Of a stretch of DNA of 64,000 bases, positions 51,678-59,484 are shown piece after piece; the first letter of the stretch is position 1; the number at the start of each line of letters is the position of its first letter. This DNA is from Hymenobacter armeniacus (GTDB lineage Bacteria > Bacteroidota > Bacteroidia > Cytophagales > Hymenobacteraceae), in the NCBI RefSeq assembly GCF_014699055.1, contig NZ_JACXAC010000001.1, forward strand, positions 620,001 to 684,000, written 5' to 3'. The notes below the pieces were generated by a model. The model saw only the letters and a program-made list of their open reading frames with translations, had not been told where the DNA came from and ran no database searches. A program made the position numbers and the translations under genes.

Positions 51678-51784
51678 GAACGTCATGCTGAGCGCAGTCG
51701 AAGCATCTCTACCGCGCAAGTAATCCAATCGCCAGGATTTACTACTGCGGTAGAGATGCTTCGACTGCGCTCAGCATGACGTTC
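51678..51784. repeat. REP-like inverted repeat inside a two-component operon
   Basis: Perfect arms of about 37 bp: left GAACGTCATGCTGAGCGC to GCATCTCTACCGC, right GCGGTAGAGATGC to GCGCTCAGCATGACGTTC. It occupies the gap between the response regulator and kinase genes, where it could limit kinase expression relative to the regulator. Same family as 30113-30238. Confidence 0.85.
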
Positions 51785-51807
51785 TACATTGGTGCAAAAG
51801 CAACCCC

Positions 51808-52482
51808 CTACAGCCGCGCCCGGTACCCGATGCCGCGCACGGTTTCGAGCCAATCCACGTCGGCGTGCTGGCCGAGCTTTTTGCGCAGGTTCTTGATGTG
51901 GGCGTCGATGTAGTTGGAATCGAAGCCCGACTCCGGCAGATTGCCCCAGATGTGCTCGGTGAGCTGCAGGCGCGTCATCACCCGGTTTTTGTGCAGCACG
52001 AGGTAACTCAGTACGTCGAATTCCTTCACCGACAGGCTTACTTCCTGCCCGCCAAAGAGCAGCCGGCGGGCCTGCAAATCCAGCTCAAACGGCCCCACGG
52101 CCGCCAGCGGCTTGTGCAGCCCGAAGCGCCGCCGCGTGATGGCGTGCATGCGGGCCAGCAGCTCGGGCAGCGAGAAGGGCTTGGCCAGGTAGTCGTCGGC
52201 GCCCAGCTCCAGGCCGCCGATGCGGTCTTTGACGGCCCCGCGTGCGGTGAGGATAACGAAGGCGGCCGTCAGGCCCTGCTGCTTGGCCTCGGCCAGCACG
52301 GTCAGGCCGTCGCCGTCGGGCAGGCCCAGGTCGAGGAGCACGAAGTCGAAGGGCGTGTCGGCCAGCTGCACGCGGGCCTCACGGGCGGTGCGGGCCACGG
52401 TGCAGGCAAAGCCCTGCTGATAGAGGAAAAGGCCCAGCTCGCGGGCCAGCGTGCGTTCGTCTTCGACGATGAGAACGGTCAT
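51808..52482 (-). CDS. OmpR-family response regulator
   Basis: 224 aa from MTVLIVEDERTLARELG. Receiver with DFVLLDLGLPDGDG (phospho-Asp), LTARGAV and DYLAKPFSLPELL, then a winged-helix domain (FELDLQARRLLFGG to ETVRGIGYRARL). It is like CusR/QseB regulators that act on metal or antimicrobial stress. A small His-rich peptide gene starts just upstream and overlaps no coding part. Confidence 0.92.
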   Translation of the reverse strand: MTVLIVEDERTLARELGLFLYQQGFACTVARTAREARVQLADTPFDFVLLDLGLPDGDGLTVLAEAKQQGLTAAFVILTARGAVKDRIGGLELGADDYLAKPFSLPELLARMHAITRRRFGLHKPLAAVGPFELDLQARRLLFGGQEVSLSVKEFDVLSYLVLHKNRVMTRLQLTEHIWGNLPESGFDSNYIDAHIKNLRKKLGQHADVDWLETVRGIGYRARL

Positions 52483-52504
52483 GGGAAATCCAAAAGGGCG
52501 CGAT

Positions 52505-52789
52505 TTAGTGGTGCCGGCCGTGGCCACCGCCGTGGCGCGGGCCGCGGGCGCGGCGGGCCGCCCGCGCCGCCTGCCGGTCGTTGGGCTGGCCGTTGGCGTT
52601 GAGGCGGCGCGGCTTGGCCTGGTGGCCGGCGCGCGGCACGGCCTTGACGGGCGCTTCGCCCGGGCCCTGGCCGGGCTGCTCGGTTTGCGGCGGCAGGGCT
52701 AGCTGAATCACGGCAGGTTGCTTCGCTCGGGCAGCGCTTGCTGATAATAAAGTGCTTAGCAGTAGTATAATGCAGAAAGAATATTTCAT
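52505..52789 (-). CDS. Small secreted protein with His-rich tail
   Basis: 94 aa. Signal peptide MKYSFCIILLLSTLLSASAA, then a basic region and C-terminal GPRHGGGHGRHH. It is 22 bp before the response regulator start in the same direction, so regulator and peptide share a transcript. Third small His-rich exported protein beside this two-component system. The 260 bp upstream to 53049 show no gene. Confidence 0.65.
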   Translation of the reverse strand: MKYSFCIILLLSTLLSASAARAKQPAVIQLALPPQTEQPGQGPGEAPVKAVPRAGHQAKPRRLNANGQPNDRQAARAARRARGPRHGGGHGRHH

Positions 52790-53049
52790 AAAAATTTACG
52801 CTGGATAACTGGCGAAATAAAAGGGATAGTACTTCCTAGAACCGTAGCTAAAACACCTATTGTGCGACTGTCAACATGGGGAATGCGAGCAGGCGCTAGT
52901 CGCAAGGAGAAGCCCTCGGGGACCTTTCAGCGCAAAGGTATATTCCGTGCATGAGGCCAACATGATAACCTCCAGGCGGGACTTAGTAGGGCGAGGCCGG
53001 CAGCTCGCGCCCGTCGGTGCTCGCCAACCGTGGAAGTAAGCGGGTGCCG

Positions 53050-53736
53050 CTACGCTGTCTGTATCATCTCACGTTGTGGATGAAAATGAACCACATACAG
53101 CCCCATTACCCAGCCCACCGAGCCTAGCCAGCCGGCCAGCACATCGCTCGGATAGTGCGCGCCGAGGTACACCCGCGCCGCGCCCATGGTGCCGGTCCAG
53201 CCCGCGCCCAGGGCCACCGCCGGCCAGCGCCAGCGCGAGGGCCAGAGCAGCACCACCCCGCTGGTAACCAGCGCGGCCGAGGCAATGGCGTGCCCGCTCG
53301 GGAAGGAGTAGGCAGTGGCCCGAAACGGGGATTTCATCAGCGGGCGCCACTCGGCGGGGCGGGTGCGGCGGAGCAGGGTTTTGCCGGCCAGCTCCAGCAG
53401 CCACGCGCCGCCCATGCCCGCGCCCACCAATCCGGCCTGCCAGCGGCGGTGCGTCAGCAGCAGCCCGCCCGTCAGGGCGAGGCCCACGGCGCCCATGCCC
53501 ACCGGGCCGCCCACGCGCGACAGCCGCGTGGTGGCGGCGTCGAGAGTGGCGGTGCGGTGGGCTTGCAGCCAGGCAAACAGTTTTTCGTCGGGGGCAAAGC
53601 CTTTTTGGCTTCGGATGTGTTCGGCCAAGCGGATGCAGGCCAGCCAGGGCAGCGCCCAGCCCAGGGCAAACAGGGCCGCGCGGGGCCACCAACTGGTTGC
53701 CGGCTGGCCGCGCGGGGCAAGGAAAGTGAATGTCAT
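53050..53736 (-). CDS. PAP2-superfamily phosphatase
   Basis: 228 aa, six membrane helices. The three acid-phosphatase motifs are intact: KTLLRRTRP, YSFPSGHAIAS and RVYLGAHYPSDVLAGW with the catalytic His. It probably dephosphorylates undecaprenyl pyrophosphate or a phosphatidyl lipid at the membrane. Isolated from neighbours by about 180 bp. Confidence 0.92.
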   Translation of the reverse strand: MTFTFLAPRGQPATSWWPRAALFALGWALPWLACIRLAEHIRSQKGFAPDEKLFAWLQAHRTATLDAATTRLSRVGGPVGMGAVGLALTGGLLLTHRRWQAGLVGAGMGGAWLLELAGKTLLRRTRPAEWRPLMKSPFRATAYSFPSGHAIASAALVTSGVVLLWPSRWRWPAVALGAGWTGTMGAARVYLGAHYPSDVLAGWLGSVGWVMGLYVVHFHPQREMIQTA

Positions 53737-53915
53737 GGCAGGCTTTAAACGGCCTTCTCAGCACCTGCGCTACACAGAACGGTCGTGCTCATGTGGCGTG
53801 CGCGAAGTCATAACCGCTTTTACAGCCCAACGCGAGTCCACCCAGCGGGTTGCTCCCGCGGCGAAGCGGCTTCACCGGCGCGACCGTCCGTTAACCGCGG
53901 CCCTATTCATTCACG

Positions 53916-54275
53916 CTACTTACTGCCCGCGCTGCGTGGTTGCTGGGCAACCGGCTGTTGAGCAGAGGCTTCGAGCGGGGCCAGCAGCTGCACCAGTTCC
54001 GATACCTGCGCGTCGTCGTCGCTGCCGTAGGCGTTGATGAGCACGCCCTTCGCGCCGCTGTCCGACTCGATGGCGTAGACCACGCACTCGTCGGCCGGGT
54101 TCGATTCGCCCTCGAACCGGTACACTTCCCGGATGTGAAACCGGTCCGGATTCAGGCCGATGTCCAGGCTGGGGTCGGGCTGTTGCGGGCCGGTCAGGTT
54201 GAAGTCGTGCACGTAGCCGCGGCGGGCCAGGTCGCGCAGGGCCGCGCTTTCCGAAGCATAGGTTTGGGGCTGCAT
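53916..54275 (-). CDS. Small PRPP-synthetase-like Bacteroidota protein
   Basis: 119 aa. GYVHDFNL, REVYRFEGESNPADE and VVYAIESDSGAKGVLINAYG are blocks of a short Bacteroidota family that databases often call phosphoribosylpyrophosphate synthetase, although it is far too short for that enzyme. The function is unknown. It is the last gene of the minus-strand BON-USP operon. Confidence 0.6.
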   Translation of the reverse strand: MQPQTYASESAALRDLARRGYVHDFNLTGPQQPDPSLDIGLNPDRFHIREVYRFEGESNPADECVVYAIESDSGAKGVLINAYGSDDDAQVSELVQLLAPLEASAQQPVAQQPRSAGSK

Positions 54276-54323
54276 GGCATTGAAGGTTGGGGGAGAGAAG
54301 CTGATGAAAAACCAAAGGGCTAT

Positions 54324-54599
54324 CTACAAACCGGTTTGCTCGTTCTGCAGGTCGAACACGTCGCCGCCGGCGTAGCGCGAATCTTCCACGGCGTAGGCGG
54401 CGTGCAGCTGGGCTTCGGGGCCGCCTTCGGCAATGAGGGCCGCGGCGGCTTCGCGGGCCGGGTCGGGGGGCGGCGCGGGCGCCTCGGCCGGGCGGCCGAA
54501 GGTGCCATAGCGCGGGGTGCCGGCGTGGGCCTTGATGGCCGGTTCGGCGTGTTGCGCCGGTTGCGGCCGGTATTGTTCAGAATTGGGCGTCGCTTTCAT
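54324..54599 (-). CDS. Small disordered hypothetical protein
   Basis: 91 aa, MKATPNSEQYRPQPAQHAEP, low complexity until the ordered C-terminus AYAVEDSRYAGGDVFDLQNE. It lies 55 bp after the USP gene and 48 bp before the PRPP-like gene in the same direction. Third small ORF of this sort next to a USP in the window. Confidence 0.55.
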   Translation of the reverse strand: MKATPNSEQYRPQPAQHAEPAIKAHAGTPRYGTFGRPAEAPAPPPDPAREAAAALIAEGGPEAQLHAAYAVEDSRYAGGDVFDLQNEQTGL

Positions 54600-54654
54600 G
54601 GCGAAAATAGCTGAAGTGGAAACAACTGATAGCTGATTGAAAAACAGGACTTCC

Positions 54655-55503
54655 TTAGTCGGACTCCTCCACTGGCAGCAGCAGCACCGGTTTCGGGCTG
54701 TGGCTGATGACCTGGGCCGTGACGCTGCGGTGAAACAGCCGTCCCAAGAAGCTGCGCGGCCGGGCAATGAGCACCACCAAATCGGCCCGCGTGTCGGCGC
54801 AGGCCTGCAGGATGCCCTCGGCGGGCGGGTAGTGCACCCGCTGGTAGAAGGCCACGGGCGTGTTTTCGGGCAGGAGCATGCTGGCCCGCACCCTGGCCCG
54901 CACCAGCTGCTCCGCAAATTCGAGCGACTCGTCTTCCTCGGCCAGGTGGGCCACGGTGTAGGTGGCCGTGCAGGCGGCCAGCAGCGGCGCCAGGTGCCGC
55001 GCGGCCGAATTGGGGGTGAAAGGGTCGGCATCGAGGGCCACCAGCACGCGCTTGGGCAGCACGGGCGCGGGCGCGGCCTCGGGCACCAGCAGCAGGGGCA
55101 GGTGCGTGGCCCGCAGCACGGGCAGTATCTGGTTGTGAAGCAGGTGGTCGAGGAAGCCGTGCTCGGCGCTCAGGCCCATAGCCAGCAGCAGGGGCTGGTG
55201 CTGCCGCACGGCGGTGGCCACCGCGTCGGCCATGGGGCCGGCGGCTTCCTCCACCACGGCCGGGCTGGGCAGCTTCCGGGCAATGGCCCAGAGGCCGTCG
55301 AGGCGCTCGTTGCGCTCCTGGGCGGCTTCGCGGGCTTCCATCATGGCCAGTTCCGGCGCCAGTAGCACCGGGTACACATTGAGGGTGGCAAGGTTGAGCA
55401 GCGTGACGTGGGCGTGCAGCGGCGCGCCCAGCTTGGCGGCGTAGCGGGCCGCCCGCTCGGTTGTGGCCGACACGTTGGCGAGTACCAGGATGGAGGGAGT
55501 CAT
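54655..55503 (-). CDS. Universal stress protein, two UspA domains
   Basis: 282 aa from MTPSILVLANVSATTERAAR. The second domain begins RVLVALDADPFTPNSAARHL; the loop is VVLIARPRSFLGRLFHRSVTAQV. It is a likely counterpart of the USP at 24629 in the first cluster. It follows another USP after a 162-bp gap that contains a dyad with an atypical 5-bp spacer (55568-55582). Confidence 0.9.
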   Translation of the reverse strand: MTPSILVLANVSATTERAARYAAKLGAPLHAHVTLLNLATLNVYPVLLAPELAMMEAREAAQERNERLDGLWAIARKLPSPAVVEEAAGPMADAVATAVRQHQPLLLAMGLSAEHGFLDHLLHNQILPVLRATHLPLLLVPEAAPAPVLPKRVLVALDADPFTPNSAARHLAPLLAACTATYTVAHLAEEDESLEFAEQLVRARVRASMLLPENTPVAFYQRVHYPPAEGILQACADTRADLVVLIARPRSFLGRLFHRSVTAQVISHSPKPVLLLPVEESD

Positions 55504-55665
55504 GGCGATGAGTTGACAGAAAAAAGGGGCGGCGCTGACGTACGCGGTGGCGCCAGGGGCGGGCAGAATGATTGAACATCATGTTGCTGGAGCAGGGGCG
55601 TCTTCGCAGCGCCCGTGCCGTACCGTTTCGGGGCCGCTCAACCACCCGGCCCCCTACCCACTCCC

Positions 55666-56493
55666 TCAGTCCTCGGCCGGCAGCACCAGCACCGGGATGG
55701 GGCTTGCCTGCACCAGCCGGGCCGTGATGCTGTGGTGGAACAGGCTTCCCACGAAGCTGTGGTGCCGGGCCACCACCACCAGCAGGTCGGCTTCCAGCCG
55801 CGCCGCTTCGGCCAGAATGCCGGCGGTTACCTGTGGGTTGTAGCGCTCGTGCAGGTGCAGGGGCGCGTCGAGGGTGTCTTCCACGAGGTCGTTTTGGGTC
55901 ACGGTTTCGAGCAGGGCGCTGGCGGTGGGGCGGGCGTGCTCGTCGTCGGTGATGTGGATGATTTCCAGGGTGCCCTGCAAGGCTTGCAGCAGGCGGTAGA
56001 TGGTGTGGTGCTGCGCCCCGACGTTGAACGGCTCCCCATCGACGGCCAGCAGCAGGCGGCGGGGCGGAAACTGGTCCCAGCCCGCGGCCGGCACCACCAG
56101 CAGCGGGCAGGCCACGCGGCGCAGCAGGCCCGTGGCCGTGCGGGCCACCAGTTCCACCGGCGCGCCCTCAAAACCGGGCTGGCCCATCACCACGAGCAGC
56201 AACTCCCGCTCGCGGGTGATTTCGCGCACGGCGTCGGAAAGCGGGTCGTCGGAAATGTCGACTTCAGCGGGCACGGGCTGGTCCGAAGCCAGCTTTTCCA
56301 GCGCGTAAAACGTTTTTTGCTCGCCGGCCAACGTGTGGTAGGCGGCAAACTCGTTGGGCGCCAGCAACGAGTCGTGCTGCGCGTGCAGCAGCAGCAAGTG
56401 CGCTTTTAGGGGCACCGCCAGCCCGGCCGCGTACGACAGCGCCCGGTTGGAAACGGCAAAAAAATCGGTGAGGACGACGATGCAGGGCGACAT
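55666..56493 (-). CDS. Universal stress protein, two UspA domains
   Basis: 275 aa from MSPCIVVLTDFFAVSNRALS; the ORF has an earlier ATG at 56505. Very similar to the USP at 23744 (same opening and the ARHHSFVGSLFHHSITARL end). It follows the BON gene by 36 bp, so it is co-transcribed. Confidence 0.9.
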   Translation of the reverse strand: MSPCIVVLTDFFAVSNRALSYAAGLAVPLKAHLLLLHAQHDSLLAPNEFAAYHTLAGEQKTFYALEKLASDQPVPAEVDISDDPLSDAVREITRERELLLVVMGQPGFEGAPVELVARTATGLLRRVACPLLVVPAAGWDQFPPRRLLLAVDGEPFNVGAQHHTIYRLLQALQGTLEIIHITDDEHARPTASALLETVTQNDLVEDTLDAPLHLHERYNPQVTAGILAEAARLEADLLVVVARHHSFVGSLFHHSITARLVQASPIPVLVLPAED

Positions 56494-56529
56494 GGCAAAA
56501 GGCAAAGAAGGGTGGAACCCAGGGGTGGT

Positions 56530-57987
56530 TTAAGCGTGCGCGGGGATGCTCACTTTCAGCTCGTTGTTCACAAAGCGCGCCCCGGCCTCGTAGGCTTCGA
56601 AGCCGGCCTGCTCGCGGTCGAACCAGGTATCGACGGTGCCGGTGAGGGTGGCCACGCCGTTTGCCACCTGCACGTGCACGTCCTGATGGTAGAGGCCCGC
56701 CGACCACTGGTGGCGCCGCCGGATGCGCTCGGCCAGGGCGTGGTCGGGGTCGGGCTGCGGGGTGGGGCGCAGGCCCTGGGCGGGCGGGCCGTAGGGGCGC
56801 AGGCCGGTGGCGCAGGTGGCGCCGGTCACTTCGAGGCGGTTCACCACCTCGGCCACGCCGGTGATGCCGGCGGCCACGTCGGCGGCGTGCTCCTGCTCGA
56901 AGTGGTTGCCCACGCGCCCGTCGAGGTACGCTTTGCCGTTGTACACCATGGCTTTAACCTCGTAGTCGCCCACGTAGGGGTCGCGGGCCAGCGCGTCCAG
57001 CACGTTCTGCCGGATTGCCGCGTCGGGCTCGTGGTGCGGGGGGCGCACTTTCAGGCGGTTTTGCACGTCCCACACGCCCACCACGTGGCGGGCGTCCTGC
57101 TCGGCGTCGAGCTTGGCGCGCAGGTTGCTCACCGTGCCGGTGAGCGTCACGTAGCCGTGGTACACGTGCACCTCGGGCTCGTACGAGAGCACCCGCGGGT
57201 CGTAGCGGAAGGTGTCGCGCACGGCCCGGGCAATTTCTTCGTCGGTGCGCGGGGCGAACTTCTCGCGTCGCAAATCGCCCACCACGGCCCAGTAGGCCAC
57301 AAACAGGTCGTGCGCGTCTACCTGGCTGGCGCCCGCCTGGTAGGCCACGCTGATGATGCGCTCCTTCTCGGCCGCCGAGCCCACCGTGCCCGACAGGTGC
57401 ACTTCCCGGTTGGCGGTGTGCACCTCCACCAGCGTGCTGTTCACCCGAATGTCCCAGTCGAGGATTTCGCGGATTTCGGCGGTGATTTCCTCGTCGGTAT
57501 TCACGTTTTTGCCGCCGCGCACCCGCAGGTGAGCTGCGTCGATGCGGCGCACCCCGCGCACGCCGCGCAACACGCGCAGCACCAGCTGCAATTCGAGCCA
57601 GGTTTGCACGGTGCCGCTCACCTTCACGGTGCCGTCGGCCACGAGGCAGGTCACGTTGTAGTCGGCGGTGGCGGGGTCGTGGGCCAGGGCGCGCTCCACG
57701 CGGCGGCGCAGGTCGGCGTCGGGCAGCTCGGGCGTGCGGATGTTCAGCTCGTTTACCACGCCGCGCACCCCGCGCACGGCCAGCGCAATTTCCTCGGCGC
57801 GCTGCCGCGACAGCAGGCTGTCGGTGAACCCCGTCAGCTCCACGATGCCGTGCTGGGTGCCGACGTCGATGAGGTGCGCCGACACCCCGCGGCTGCTCAA
57901 CAACAGCGTTTCGATGGCGGCCGTGATGTCGGCGTCGGCTACTTTTTCCTGCGCGGCGGGCGGGGTGGGGTGTTCAATGGTTTCCAT
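56530..57987 (-). CDS. Six-BON-domain protein (paralogue 3)
   Basis: 485 aa from METIEHPTPPAAQEKV. Six BON-like units starting DITAAIETLLLSSRGVSA, LRRRVERALAHDPATADY, ITAEIREILDWDIRVNSTL, IARAVRDTFRYDPRVLS, IRQNVLDALARDPYVGDY and LAERIRRRHQWSAGLYHQDV, with strands IVELTGF, TVKVSGTV, EVHLSGTV, YVTLTGTV, KAYLDGRV and VATLTGTV. No signal peptide. It belongs to a putative six-gene operon of membrane peptide, BON, USP, USP and two small genes. Confidence 0.9.
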   Translation of the reverse strand: METIEHPTPPAAQEKVADADITAAIETLLLSSRGVSAHLIDVGTQHGIVELTGFTDSLLSRQRAEEIALAVRGVRGVVNELNIRTPELPDADLRRRVERALAHDPATADYNVTCLVADGTVKVSGTVQTWLELQLVLRVLRGVRGVRRIDAAHLRVRGGKNVNTDEEITAEIREILDWDIRVNSTLVEVHTANREVHLSGTVGSAAEKERIISVAYQAGASQVDAHDLFVAYWAVVGDLRREKFAPRTDEEIARAVRDTFRYDPRVLSYEPEVHVYHGYVTLTGTVSNLRAKLDAEQDARHVVGVWDVQNRLKVRPPHHEPDAAIRQNVLDALARDPYVGDYEVKAMVYNGKAYLDGRVGNHFEQEHAADVAAGITGVAEVVNRLEVTGATCATGLRPYGPPAQGLRPTPQPDPDHALAERIRRRHQWSAGLYHQDVHVQVANGVATLTGTVDTWFDREQAGFEAYEAGARFVNNELKVSIPAHA

Positions 57988-58034
57988 GGGCTGACGGTGA
58001 TTAGCAAAACAGAAGGAACCAAGCCACGCCCGGC

Positions 58035-58154
58035 TCAGGCCGTGGCCCGGGGCGGACGCGGGCGCCCGCCCGCCGACACCGCCAGCGTGATGAGCGTGGC
58101 CAGCAAAAGCACCGCGCCAATGAGGTTCAGAATGGCTTGAATGAGAATGCCCAT
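58035..58154 (-). CDS. Small membrane peptide, 39 aa
   Basis: MGILIQAILNLIGAVLLLAT forms one membrane helix, followed by a basic tail (GGRPRPPRATA). It starts 63 bp downstream of the -7 element at 58217-58224 and ends 47 bp before the BON start, so it likely opens the operon. Its role is unknown. Confidence 0.5.
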   Translation of the reverse strand: MGILIQAILNLIGAVLLLATLITLAVSAGGRPRPPRATA

Positions 58155-58216
58155 GGCGTAGGGGGTGGAGGCAGTGGAACCGCCGTCATGGCCCGGCCGA
58201 AGCGGCAGGCCTGGTG

Positions 58217-58282
58217 CAAATTTCCACCAGACGCGCTGGCAAGGCATTGAATTTTATCAGCGCATTGCCTGATTTTAATCAC
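58217..58282 (-). promoter_or_regulatory. FNR-like tandem dyad promoter of the third BON-USP operon
   Basis: Distal dyad CTGAT-TTTA-ATCAC at 58269-58282, proximal dyad TTGAA-TTTT-ATCAG at 58247-58260, centres 22 bp apart; both keep TGA and TCA. On the minus strand GAAATTTG (58224-58217) is the -7 element with TTTG starting 55.5 bp and 33.5 bp from the two centres. Confidence 0.75.
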
Positions 58283-58337
58283 CGCCTCCGCCTTCGCAGG
58301 CAGAAGAAAGGCCCAATAGTGCCCAGCTTGCTGTGCA

Positions 58338-58403
58338 ATGATTACGAACAGGCAACTCCCTGATACACATCAGGCGCCGGGCCGGGCACCGCGCAGATAT
58401 TCA
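58338..58403 (+). promoter_or_regulatory. FNR-like tandem dyad promoter of the DUF4239-like gene
   Basis: Proximal dyad CTGAT-ACAC-ATCAG at 58360-58373 is a perfect palindrome; distal ATGAT-TACG-AACAG at 58338-58351 has one core mismatch. Centres are 22 bp apart. The aligned octamer GATATTCA (58396-58403) is a poor -7 element. The ATG at 58431 is 28 bp further. It is divergent from the promoter at 58217-58282. Confidence 0.6.
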
Positions 58404-58430
58404 CGGCGTGAAGCAATTTTCTAAGACGCC

Positions 58431-59306
58431 ATGATGCCGTTCGTTGCCCGACTGGATTTGCCTGGCCAGCCCGGTAGCCTCCTGCTGGGCAGCGAGTCAT
58501 TCGGCGCTTTAAGCCGGGAACTGATGAGAGAATACTCGCTGCTGTACCGCACCGACTCGCGCCTGCTGGTGCTCCTCTTGTTCGGCCTGCTGCTGCTCCT
58601 GACCCGGGCCGGCCTGTGGGAGGGCCGGCGCCGCAAGCCCTACGCCACCAGCACCAACGAGCAGTCGGTGGCCGTGGCCTCGCTGCTGGCCTTGCAGGGC
58701 CTGCTGCTAGCTTTCTCGTTTTCGATGGCTTCCGACCGGTTTCAGGTGCGGCGCGATGCGCTGGTGGCCCTGGCCGCGAGCTTTCGCACGGCCGTGCTGC
58801 GGGCCAACCTCTACCCCGAGCCCGAGCGCACCGGCTTTCGGCGGGAGCTGCACCGCTACCTGGACGCGCGCATCGCCTTCGGCGAGGCGCCGTACGATTC
58901 GGTCATTATCAAAGGCACCTTGGTGCAGGCCGACACGGCCATCAACCAGGTGTGGCGCCGGGTGGCGCGGCTGTCCTTCGACCGTCGCTACGACATGGCC
59001 ACCGACAAAATGGTGGACGCCCTGAACGAGGTGACGGCCCACGCCATTGCCCGGCAGGCCTCGCTGCGCGCCCACGTGCCCGATGCCGTGGTGTACATGC
59101 TGTTCATCATTGCCCTCATCACCGCGTTTTTTTCGGGCTACGTGAGCGCCAACCGGGCGCGGTTCGACTGGCTGGCCGTCGTCACCTTCCACCTGATGGT
59201 GGCGCTGGTGGTGTTCATCACGCTGGAGCTCGACCGGCCCCGGCGCGGCATCATCCGGCCCTCCGACGTGCAGGAAATCCTGGTCGACCAGCTGCACCTG
59301 TTTTAA
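58431..59306 (+). CDS. DUF4239-like membrane protein
   Basis: 291 aa. Two N-terminal membrane helices (LLVLLLFGLLLLLTRAGL; VAVASLLALQGLLLAFSFSM), a soluble domain of about 120 residues and two C-terminal helices (VVYMLFIIALITAFFSGYV; LAVVTFHLMVALVVFITLEL) ending DRPRRGIIRPSDVQ. The topology and closing motif fit DUF4239 (bestrophin-like) proteins. Function unknown. It has its own dyad promoter. Confidence 0.75.
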   Translation: MMPFVARLDLPGQPGSLLLGSESFGALSRELMREYSLLYRTDSRLLVLLLFGLLLLLTRAGLWEGRRRKPYATSTNEQSVAVASLLALQGLLLAFSFSMASDRFQVRRDALVALAASFRTAVLRANLYPEPERTGFRRELHRYLDARIAFGEAPYDSVIIKGTLVQADTAINQVWRRVARLSFDRRYDMATDKMVDALNEVTAHAIARQASLRAHVPDAVVYMLFIIALITAFFSGYVSANRARFDWLAVVTFHLMVALVVFITLELDRPRRGIIRPSDVQEILVDQLHLF

Positions 59307-59336
59307 AGCGGTTTGGGCGGGTCGAAGCCGGGCGCA

Positions 59337-59438
59337 GCGTACCCCGAAGCTGTGCTTCGGCTCGCGTAAGGGCTTCAGGCACTTTTAGGGAAGCCTCTGA
59401 TTCGGGTGTCGTTCTGCCGAAGCACAGCTTCGGGGTAC
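59337..59438. repeat. Near-perfect palindrome of the GTACCCC-AAGCTG family
   Basis: The arms pair GTACCCCGAAGCTGTGCTTC (left) with GAAGCACAGCTTCGGGGTAC (right), 56 bp apart. Copy of the element at 1100-1178. It lies between the convergent DUF4239-like gene and the antiporter gene, a likely bidirectional 3' end. Confidence 0.85.
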
Positions 59439-59484
59439 AGGCGCACAGCTCTACCAAAAGCGGTTGCAGCTAAAGTGGCCCGCT

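Noticed and set aside
55568-55582. ATGAT-TGAAC-ATCAT as an FNR site for the USP at 54655
   Set aside because: The spacer is 5 bases and no TTTG is at 33.5 or 55.5 bp, so it does not fit the set.
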